Positions 22,801-28,685 of a stretch of 36,771 nt of DNA are shown in pieces. The notes beneath the pieces were generated by a model. It saw only the letters and a program-made list of their open reading frames with translations. It ran no database searches and was not told the DNA's origin. The first letter of the stretch is position 1. Each line of letters opens with the position of its first letter. The stretch comes from JBOFCO01 sp051646105 (lineage in GTDB: Bacteria; Pseudomonadota; Alphaproteobacteria; Rhodobacterales; Rhodobacteraceae). The position numbers and the translations under genes are program-made. Location of the stretch: assembly GCA_051646105.1 (NCBI GenBank), contig JBOFCO010000232.1:1-36771 (forward strand). The letters run 5' to 3'.

Positions 22801-23322
22801 CAGCACGCCACCCGTTATACGCAGGTGGCTGGGCCGGACAGCGCCGCGCCACAGCGCAGCACCATCCAGAGTCGCGCGCAGATCGGGAAGCAGGGCCAGA
22901 CTTTGCCCGCCGCCGGTCGAGATTGCGGTATCCCTTAACCGCAGGCGCGGCACCATTCCCTTGTCGATGAACAACTCCACCTCTTGCAGATCGACGCGGC
23001 CCTGCCCAGCGAGCGCGGCATTTATCCGGCCTTCTGCCCGTTCGACCAGCCAGTCCGGCGCGGGGATCGTGCGGCCCGTCACCGACAGGAACACAAGACC
23101 ACCCACAAGCAGGACAAGCACCGCAGAGGAAATCAGCCCCGCCCAGATATGTCGACCGACATAGGCAATGAAACGGCGCCCCCGTCCGCGGCGCTGCGTG
23201 ATAGGTCCTGCGGGCTCTGTGACCGCAGCCGTTTCAACGCCATCAGGTTCGCCCGACACGGCCACGGCAATGGGTGCCAATTCCGGCTCCGCATCACCTC
23301 TTGTCTTCGGTTCGCCCTGCAC
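19885..23322 (-). CDS. Large AsmA-like membrane protein (DUF3971/AsmA C-terminal)
   Basis: A 1145-residue envelope protein. An N-terminal cytosolic part (about 50 residues, Glu/Pro then RRGRGRR) is followed by one membrane helix (about 57-82, GLISSAVLVLLVGGLVFLSV) and more than 1000 residues of repeating beta-strand sequence. It has the AsmA-type N-terminal stretch (WLVERAEGRINAALAGQGRVDLQEVEL) and the AsmA C-terminal block (GDYDGRVTANGLRVKKAPVLADLLSAISVIGLLEQLNGDGLSF...). This layout resembles the YhdP/TamB group of bridge-like proteins that span the periplasm and move lipids to the outer membrane. The start is a GTG at 23322 and is less sure than the frame. The gene is divergent from the peroxiredoxin gene (104 bp) and 2 bp from queA. 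Confidence 0.88.
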   Translation of the reverse strand: MQGEPKTRGDAEPELAPIAVAVSGEPDGVETAAVTEPAGPITQRRGRGRRFIAYVGRHIWAGLISSAVLVLLVGGLVFLSVTGRTIPAPDWLVERAEGRINAALAGQGRVDLQEVELFIDKGMVPRLRLRDTAISTGGGQSLALLPDLRATLDGAALWRGAVRPSHLRITGGVLMAHRRQDGSFDLAVTADAGANGGVMPSADGASPGQMLDALDAAFATPALEGLESAEVTGLEIVLEDDRAGRVWRVRDGTMDFGQTKGNLAIALGFDLQSDDGAGLETAGTEAAPARADLAVLSNKSDGRASFSVEVSGVASADLAAQVPALAFLAALDAPISGRISGGLDVAGKVGPIEGNLEIGRGALQPAPATSPVAFDSGKLGFSYDPLSQSIRFTQVAVDSKTLRVRAEGQAYLRDIVGGLPRELQGQVRLSDVLVDPQGVFASPVTIDRGAVDLRLRLDPFTIDLGQVALLDEQGRIDAHGQIKAGEAGWETRLDIAVDSIRHDRLLALWPVSLVPNTRRWIEENVQEGLLDNVRAALRVTPGAPLRATVSYEFRDGDVRILKTLPPIRAGSGYATVTDSAYTMYLSKGYIDSPQGGRIDAAGSVFSVPDITERPALAAIRLNTDSTITAALSLLDQPPFNFVSKAGRDVDIADGRARLRTEIGLRLKKKVLIEEVTYQVTGSLTDVSSDRIVPGRELLAKQLTVSAGRTGMEIAGPGSLSGVPFDARWSQGFAREEAGRSTLKGQIELSPQALQAFDIALPEGSVGGKGRGAISVELTRGKAPHLHLSSDLSGLALKIDGTGWSKPASARGKLELDATLGSPPAVSGLVLDTDGLRAEGSIGLRAGGGLDVAKLSRVALGNWFDGSVALIGQGRGKDARLEMTGGALDIRRLPKGSGGGGGPLAVALDTLQVSDGIRLNGFRGEFTPTAGGLKGRFTGKVNGGASVSGSVAPSKGGMAMRVTSDDAGGVFASAGIFSKGRGGKLDLVLAPRGSPGDYDGRVTANGLRVKKAPVLADLLSAISVIGLLEQLNGDGLSFSDVQGDFRLTPDALEIRRGSAVGVSLGVSMSGVYDLNRKSMNFQGVVSPIYLVNGIGALVSRRGEGLFGFNYRISGPADNPRVGVNPLSVLTPGMFRELFRRPPPRLE

Positions 23323-23426
23323 GCCGCCCCGCCCCGCTTTTCGCGCTGTTCTGATTACCCTTTAAACCGGCTGCGCACTGACTAAAACAGAAGTCGTTGC
23401 AACCGCAAACACAGGACGGTGAAGAT

Positions 23427-23888
23427 ATGCTCGATATTGGCGACCTGGCCCCGGATTTCACCCTGCGTCGCGACGGTGGCGGAACTGTCACCCTGTCCGG
23501 GTTGCGACCGAAAAAGGTGGTGCTGTATTTCTATCCCCGGGACAACACCCCCACCTGCACGACCGAGGCGCTGGATTTTACACGGCTGCAGGGGGATTTC
23601 ACCGCTGCGGATACCGTTGTCATCGGCCTGTCGAAAGACAGCGTCAAGGCGCATGACAAGTTCTGCCGCAAGCACGGGCTTGGCGTCATTCTTGCGTCGG
23701 ACGACGGATCGGACGTGGCTGAGACCTATGGGGTCTGGGCCGAAAAATCCATGTATGGCAAGACGTTCATGGGCATCGTTCGCACAACTTTCCTGATCGA
23801 CAGTAAGGGGCGGATTTCACATGTATGGCACGTCGCGAGGGTTGCCGGACATGCCGAAGACGTGCTTGCTGCGGCGCGTTCAATCTGA
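23427..23888 (+). CDS. bcp: PrxQ/Bcp-type peroxiredoxin
   Basis: A 153-residue thiol peroxidase that reduces H2O2 and organic hydroperoxides with thioredoxin. The active site is YPRDNTPTCTTEALDF with the peroxidatic C44; the usual resolving Cys five residues on is Leu (EALDF instead of EACDF). Another Cys, C80 in DKFCRKHGL, sits in helix 3 at a spacing of 36, the same spacing as C48/C84 in the Xanthomonas PrxQ that uses the helix-3 resolving Cys. So a two-Cys mechanism with an alternative resolving residue is likely. The ATG at 23427 is chosen over the TTG at 23397 because it begins at the conserved LDIGDLAPDFTL. It is divergent from the AsmA-like gene and followed by 259 bp without genes. 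Confidence 0.93.
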   Translation: MLDIGDLAPDFTLRRDGGGTVTLSGLRPKKVVLYFYPRDNTPTCTTEALDFTRLQGDFTAADTVVIGLSKDSVKAHDKFCRKHGLGVILASDDGSDVAETYGVWAEKSMYGKTFMGIVRTTFLIDSKGRISHVWHVARVAGHAEDVLAAARSI

Positions 23889-24147
23889 CCTGCCCCCAGC
23901 CACGCAGTTTTCAGACAAACGGGAAAAGATTGCGTCAGCCGTTGCAAGGGATTGCCGGCATTGCACATGCGCGATCCACAAGTCATGGAAGCATAGGCAA
24001 AAAACTGCCGGTTGCCCCCTTCTGCCACACTCGTGGCGCGCAGCATGACATAAATCATTGCGACGCCCCGCCCCGCCCGGCTATGGAAGATAAGTTGTCC
24101 GGCAAAAGCGGGGCGGCTTGGGGTGTGGGATATCAGGAACTCGTGAC
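23889..24147. other. 259-bp gap between peroxiredoxin and M23 genes
   Basis: No open frame with family or codon support. It should hold the promoter of the M23-bactofilin operon. GCCCCGC (24065-24071) and GCGGGGC (24108-24114) can pair across 36 nt, forming a long stem in the presumed leader just before the GTG start. I see no clear -35/-10 pair. Confidence 0.4.
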
Positions 24148-25491
24148 GTGGTCAGAAGACTTGGCAACCGTGCGAATACGGCTCTTTCCCGAATTTTGCC
24201 GGAACAGCGGCTGTTTCTTCGTTCGGACACTGAAACGCGCTTTATCCGGCTAAGCCCGGCCACGCAGCTTTCGGTGCTGGCCGGGGCGGCGCTTGTCGTT
24301 ACCTGGGCCATCATATCCGCCGCCATCATCATGATCGACCAGATCGGGGCGGACAGTGTTCGCGAACAGGCCCGGCGTGAGCAGTCTGTCTATGCCACCC
24401 GGCTTGACATGATGTCGATCGAGCGTGACCGCCGCACCGAGGAAGCCCGCCTTGCGCAGCAACGTTTCTCGCTGGCGCTTGAAGAAGTCTCCAAGATGCA
24501 GTCAGCCCTTCTGGCGTCCGAGGATCGCCGCCGCGAACTGGAAACCGGGATCGAGGTCATCCAATCCACCCTGTCGCGCACCATGCAGGAGCGCGATTCC
24601 GCAAGGCTGGAACTTGCCACGGCACAGGCTGAAGCCACCGGTACGGGAACCGAACTTGCATCGGCCGAGACGGATCCGGCAGATGTCCTGGCAACGCTTG
24701 GTTTCCTGACCGATGCCATGGGCACGGTTGCGGTAGAGCGCGACAGGCTGACCGCCCGCGCCGAAACCGCCGTTTCCGAGGCCGAGGAACTGGCCTTTGA
24801 AAAACGGCTGATGGAACAACGCAACGACCAGATTTTCACCAAGCTGGAAGAAGCGGTAACCGTTTCGATGGAGCCGCTGGACAAGATGTTCAGCGCGGCC
24901 GGAATGGACCCGGACGACGTGCTTAACCAGGTTCGCCGCGGCTATTCCGGTCAGGGCGGACCGTTGCTGCCGATAGGCTTCGCCCCCGAAGGTGATGCCA
25001 CGCTCAGCACTGACGAGGCGCGGGCGAATACGATCCTTGAAGGATTGGATCGCATGAACATGTACCGCATCGCTGCCGAAAAGGCACCTTTTGCGATGCC
25101 GGTCAAATCGGCCTTCCGCTTCACATCAGGCTTCGGGATGCGCCGCGATCCCAAGGGCGCGGGCACAAGAATGCACGCCGGTACCGATTTTGCCGCAGCT
25201 TCCGGGACACCGATCTATGCCACCGCCGACGGAACTGTCGTTCATGCAGGCTGGCAATCCGGCTATGGTCGGCTGATAAAAATCCAGCACGCTTTCGGGA
25301 TCGAAACCCGCTATGCGCATCTTTCCGAAATCCGCGTGGAAGTCGGGCAAAAGGTGTCGCGCGGCGACCGGATCGGTGATATGGGGAATTCTGGAAGGTC
25401 TACCGGCACCCACCTGCACTACGAAGTGCGTTCCGGCGGAAATGCCGTTAACCCGATGATCTACATCAAGGCTGCGAACAATGTTTTCTAA
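24148..25491 (+). CDS. M23 family peptidoglycan endopeptidase with coiled coil
   Basis: A 447-residue membrane-anchored periplasmic protein. After a basic cytosolic N-terminus (RSDTETRFIRLSP) comes one membrane helix (about 40-64), then a long Glu/Arg-rich coiled coil (about 70-240), a linker, and an M23 LytM domain at about 330-440. The metal motif H-x-x-x-D is in MHAGTDFA and the H-x-H in THLHYEV, both intact, so the enzyme should be active. The GTG at 24148 is favoured over the TTG at 24118: AGGA is at a workable distance and the downstream sequence matches family starts. It overlaps the bactofilin gene by 11 bp. In other alphaproteobacteria this peptidase (LmdC type) is paired with a bactofilin and shapes the cell wall locally. 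Confidence 0.9.
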   Translation: MVRRLGNRANTALSRILPEQRLFLRSDTETRFIRLSPATQLSVLAGAALVVTWAIISAAIIMIDQIGADSVREQARREQSVYATRLDMMSIERDRRTEEARLAQQRFSLALEEVSKMQSALLASEDRRRELETGIEVIQSTLSRTMQERDSARLELATAQAEATGTGTELASAETDPADVLATLGFLTDAMGTVAVERDRLTARAETAVSEAEELAFEKRLMEQRNDQIFTKLEEAVTVSMEPLDKMFSAAGMDPDDVLNQVRRGYSGQGGPLLPIGFAPEGDATLSTDEARANTILEGLDRMNMYRIAAEKAPFAMPVKSAFRFTSGFGMRRDPKGAGTRMHAGTDFAAASGTPIYATADGTVVHAGWQSGYGRLIKIQHAFGIETRYAHLSEIRVEVGQKVSRGDRIGDMGNSGRSTGTHLHYEVRSGGNAVNPMIYIKAANNVF

Positions 25492-25963
25492 GAGCAGGAT
25501 CAACGAGCCCGGTCCAAAGCAATCCACCGATGTGGAAAAACCCAAAGTTCCCGAGGCAAGCAAGACGACCATGGACTACGCACCCACTTCCCCCAAGGCG
25601 AAACCGCCTGCATCCATCCTGTCCGCCGACCTGACCGTCGTCGGCAACCTGCGCACCACCGGTGACATTCAGGTCGAAGGCACGATCGAGGGCGACATCC
25701 GCGCCCATCTGCTGACCGTGGGTGAAGGCGCCACGATCAAGGGCGAAATCGTCGCCGATGACATCGTGGTCAATGGCCGCGTCGTTGGCCGTGTGCGCGG
25801 GCTGAAGGTGCGTCTGACCTCCTCCGCGCGCGTGGAAGGCGACATCATCCACAAGACCATCGCCATCGAAAGCGGCGCGCATTTCGAAGGCACCGTTCAG
25901 CGTCAGGAAGACCCGCTGTCGAACGGTGGCGCCAAGGCACTGGCGGCACCCGAAGCTAGCTGA
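25481..25963 (+). CDS. Bactofilin (polymer-forming cytoskeletal protein)
   Basis: A 160-residue bactofilin. A disordered N-terminus (about 1-45, Pro/Lys-rich) precedes a right-handed beta-helix core (about 48-140) with repeats such as DLTVVGNLRTTGDIQVEGTI, VTVGEGATIKGEI, DDIVVNGRVVGRV and ESGAHFEGTV; a short acidic/Ala tail ends it. Bactofilins polymerise without nucleotide and recruit cell-wall enzymes to specific sites. It starts inside the last codons of the M23 gene (11-bp overlap), so the two are translationally coupled. The N-terminal ATG MFSKSRINE is the only sensible start. A strong bidirectional terminator follows. Confidence 0.93.
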   Translation: MFSKSRINEPGPKQSTDVEKPKVPEASKTTMDYAPTSPKAKPPASILSADLTVVGNLRTTGDIQVEGTIEGDIRAHLLTVGEGATIKGEIVADDIVVNGRVVGRVRGLKVRLTSSARVEGDIIHKTIAIESGAHFEGTVQRQEDPLSNGGAKALAAPEAS

Positions 25964-25982
25964 GGCTGCTGTACGACCAAAC

Positions 25983-26014
25983 AAAAAGGGGCACCCTATC
26001 GGGTGCCCTTTTTT
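25983..26014. terminator. Bidirectional terminator between bactofilin and DUF2189
   Basis: AAAAAGGGGCACCC (25983-25996), loop TATC, GGGTGCCCTTTTTT (26001-26014), one mismatch. The stem is followed by T6 on the plus strand and by T5 on the minus strand, so it can stop both the bactofilin operon and the convergent DUF2189 transcript. Confidence 0.93.
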
Positions 26015-26027
26015 GTTGGTGACGGGA

Positions 26028-26813
26028 TTATTCGGGGTCGCGCATCAGCTTCCGATACATGTGCCACGACGCATGACCCAGAACCGGCATGACCACCAGA
26101 AGCCCCAGGAACAGGGGCAGCATCGCGGCAAACATCAGGACCGCAATGGTGATCCCCCAGACCAGCATCGGCCCGGCGTTGGTCAGCACCGCCTTCACAC
26201 TCAGGATCATCGCAGTCACGAAATCCACCTCGCGGTCCAGCAGCAAGGGCAGCCCGACGACGGTGATCGAAAACAGCACCGCCGCGAAACCCGCCCCGAT
26301 CACGCTGCCGACCACCAGCATGACAAGGCCATTTCCTGTGAGCAGTGCCTCGGGGCTGGAGGTGATGTTTGTCAGCGCCGACAGCCCCATGAACAGGGCA
26401 AAGATGGTATGGGCGACAAAGACCCAGAACATGAACATCAACAGGATCAGCATGGCCATCGACGGGATCTGCCGATCCTTCTGGCGAAAGACTACGCCAA
26501 GCACATCGCCCCAGCGCAATGGCTCGCCCTGTTCCATCCGGCGGCTGACCTCATACAGGCCCACACCCGCGAAGGGGGCCAGAATAGGAAAGCCGACGAT
26601 GACCGGGATCAACCACCACTCCTGGCCGGCTGCCGCAAAGACCAGGTAAAAGATCAGCCCGCCAAGAACATAGAATCCGCTGAAGAACAGCCCGAACAGC
26701 GGCGCCCGCAGGAAATCCCGCAACCCGGCCCGCAGCACTTCTGCCACGGCGCTGGCGCGGATCATCTGCACCTCTGGCAAGTCCGACGGTCCGGTCGTGA
26801 TCTCGGCTGTCAT
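26028..26813 (-). CDS. DUF2189 family membrane protein
   Basis: A 261-residue inner-membrane protein with about six hydrophobic helices. It has the family starts: an N-terminal cytosolic segment with GLRDFLRAPLFGLFFSGFYVLGG, then WWLIPVIVGFPILAPFAGVGLYEVSRRMEQGEP and WGDVLGV, and near the end RPVDVFTA-like VDFVTAMILSVKAVLTN. DUF2189 (PF09955) proteins are common in alphaproteobacteria, with no proven role; some lie by cytochrome oxidase genes, which is not the case here. The ATG at 26813 has GGGGGGAG upstream. A palindrome (GTATT-N10-AATAC) lies 60-80 bp upstream. Confidence 0.9.
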   Translation of the reverse strand: MTAEITTGPSDLPEVQMIRASAVAEVLRAGLRDFLRAPLFGLFFSGFYVLGGLIFYLVFAAAGQEWWLIPVIVGFPILAPFAGVGLYEVSRRMEQGEPLRWGDVLGVVFRQKDRQIPSMAMLILLMFMFWVFVAHTIFALFMGLSALTNITSSPEALLTGNGLVMLVVGSVIGAGFAAVLFSITVVGLPLLLDREVDFVTAMILSVKAVLTNAGPMLVWGITIAVLMFAAMLPLFLGLLVVMPVLGHASWHMYRKLMRDPE

Positions 26814-26912
26814 TGCACTCCCCCCGCCTTCCCTGCGCCAAGGCTAGGGCGGCGGAATGCTTCACAAAAGATGTATTTTCGATGTTGAATACCAGCGCCT
26901 GCACAGACGGGT

Positions 26913-27476
26913 CTAGGACGGCAGCCGTGCCAGACAAAGAGCGATATTCTCGGAAAATGGCGTCCGGCCATCCAGTTCGATAATCCCTTCCCGTCGTCCA
27001 GCCAGCCAGTTGCGGTGCCGCGTCTGGCTGCGGCCCTGAAAATACGGGTCGTCATAGGCCGCGGCCCAGTTCAGAAACTCTGCATGGTTTCGGGCCATGT
27101 CGCCGCCCGCTGCGATGCGGTCGCCAAAACGTGCCGACTCGCGCTTGCGCAGGCGAAGCAGGCGAATGGGGGTCGGCACCTGCAGGAACACGATCAGATC
27201 ACATCCGGCCAATGCTGGCTCGCCCCAGCCATCCAGTGACCCTGACAGAACCCAGCCACCCACACCCTGCGCTTCCCGCAAAAGGCGCAACCGATCCTCA
27301 ACAGAGCGTTTGGCCGTAAAGGGAGGATCGCTTTCTTCCCAGAAGAAATCATCCGTATCCAGATGGCGCACACACAGCACGTCCGCCAGTGCCCGACCCA
27401 GCGTCGAAGTTCCCGTCCCGGATGCCCCTGTGATGTGAATGCGGCGTTCCACACGGGGCGCGGACATACGCGCCAT
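26913..27476 (-). CDS. P-loop kinase-like protein lacking the P-loop lysine
   Basis: A 187-residue adenylate-kinase-like P-loop protein. The nucleotide loop is ITGASGTGTSTLGRAL (about 14-29), in which the usual GxxxxGK(S/T) Lys is replaced by Thr. Other kinase features are present: a DTDDFFW motif (about 40-46) typical of substrate-binding Asp residues, a central helix bundle, and VFLQVPTPIRLLRLRKRE with a lid-like Arg cluster. Such GASGxGTxTL proteins form a widespread group annotated as 'adenylate kinase' or 'AAA family ATPase', with unclear substrates. The ATG at 27474-27476 abuts the prfB stop codon (27477-27479) with no spacer, so translation probably depends on prfB; a second ATG at 27467 is possible. 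Confidence 0.75.
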   Translation of the reverse strand: MARMSAPRVERRIHITGASGTGTSTLGRALADVLCVRHLDTDDFFWEESDPPFTAKRSVEDRLRLLREAQGVGGWVLSGSLDGWGEPALAGCDLIVFLQVPTPIRLLRLRKRESARFGDRIAAGGDMARNHAEFLNWAAAYDDPYFQGRSQTRHRNWLAGRREGIIELDGRTPFSENIALCLARLPS

Positions 27477-28604
27477 TCACTCTTCGGCGTTGGCTTCAGC
27501 GCGGCTTTTGCCCGCCACGTCCTGCGCCAGCGTTGCGGCCATGAAGCCGTCAAGATCGCCGTCCAGCACCCCCTGCGTATCCGAGGTTTCGAAACTGGTG
27601 CGCAGGTCCTTGACCATCTGATAGGGCTGCAACACGTAAGACCGGATCTGGTTGCCCCAACCCGCGTCGCCTTTGGATTCATGCTGCGCGTTGATCGCCG
27701 CATTTCTGCGGTCCAGTTCCATCTGATAAAGCCGGGCGCGCAGCGCGTTCATCGCCGCCTCGCGGTTCTGGTGCTGCGATTTCATCGACGATGTCACCAC
27801 GATATTCGTCGGCAGGTGCGTGATCCGCACTGCCGAGTCGGTGGTATTGACGTGCTGCCCGCCGGCACCGGAGGAGCGATAGGTATCAATGCGGATGTCG
27901 CGGTCGGGAATATCGATCTCGATATTGTCGTCCACCACCGGATACACCCAGACCGAAGAAAATGAGGTGTGACGCCGGGCTGCGGAATCATATGGTGAAA
28001 TGCGCACCAGCCGGTGCACGCCCGATTCCGATTTCAGCCAGCCATAGGCGTTGGGACCGGAAATCTTGTAGGCAGCGGACCGGATGCCCGCCTCGTCCCC
28101 GGAAGTTTCCGATTGCAGTTCGACCTTGTAGCCTTTGCGTTCGGCCCACCGCACATACATGCGCGCCAGCATCGATGCCCAGTCGCAGCTTTCGGTGCCG
28201 CCCGCGCCCGCGTTGATTTCAAGAAAGGTATCATTGCCGTCGGCCTCGCCATCCAGCAGCGCCTCTATTTCCTTGGCGGCGGCGGTTTCGGCCAGTGTCT
28301 TCAGCGCTGACTCTGCTTCTGCCACCACCTCGTCGTCACCCTCGGCCTCGCCCATCTCGATCAGGTCAATGTTGTCCTGAAGGTCGCGGGCGATGCCGTC
28401 ATGGGTGGCGACGGCATCCATCAGCACCTGACGCTCGCGCATCAGTTTCTGTGCCTTGGCCGGGTCCGACCAAAGATCGCCATCCTCGATCAGGGCATTG
28501 AATTCTTCCAGCCGGTGATCGGCGGTTTCTCGGTCCAACCGCTGCGCCAGCAAGGCCACCGACTTGCGGATCGCATCCACGACATTCTGGATTTCGCTAC
28601 GCAT
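27477..28604 (-). CDS. prfB: Peptide chain release factor 2
   Basis: A 375-residue class I release factor that reads UGA and UAA and triggers peptide release at the ribosome. The catalytic GGQ is at 248-250, the anticodon-like tripeptide region reads RISPYDS at 201-207 (SPY instead of the E. coli SPF), and the domains have the normal order. The frame is continuous from the first codon: no programmed +1 frameshift as in E. coli prfB, as expected for alphaproteobacteria. The ATG at 28604 follows AGGTCACCCC. It is followed without spacer by the kinase-like gene and lies 81 bp after the mrcA stop. The ending is TGA, one of the codons it recognises, but without the autoregulatory shift site. Confidence 0.96.
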   Translation of the reverse strand: MRSEIQNVVDAIRKSVALLAQRLDRETADHRLEEFNALIEDGDLWSDPAKAQKLMRERQVLMDAVATHDGIARDLQDNIDLIEMGEAEGDDEVVAEAESALKTLAETAAAKEIEALLDGEADGNDTFLEINAGAGGTESCDWASMLARMYVRWAERKGYKVELQSETSGDEAGIRSAAYKISGPNAYGWLKSESGVHRLVRISPYDSAARRHTSFSSVWVYPVVDDNIEIDIPDRDIRIDTYRSSGAGGQHVNTTDSAVRITHLPTNIVVTSSMKSQHQNREAAMNALRARLYQMELDRRNAAINAQHESKGDAGWGNQIRSYVLQPYQMVKDLRTSFETSDTQGVLDGDLDGFMAATLAQDVAGKSRAEANAEE

Positions 28605-28685
28605 GGGGTGACCTGTCTTTCTGGTTTCAGGGCGCGGTCATAGCCGGTTCGCCCTGCCCCGGCAAGCGGTCCGCCGCAACGCGGA

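Noticed and set aside
23726..24058. Minus-strand frame of 110 codons over the end of the peroxiredoxin gene
   Set aside because: It overlaps conserved peroxiredoxin codons on the other strand and contains no recognisable domain.
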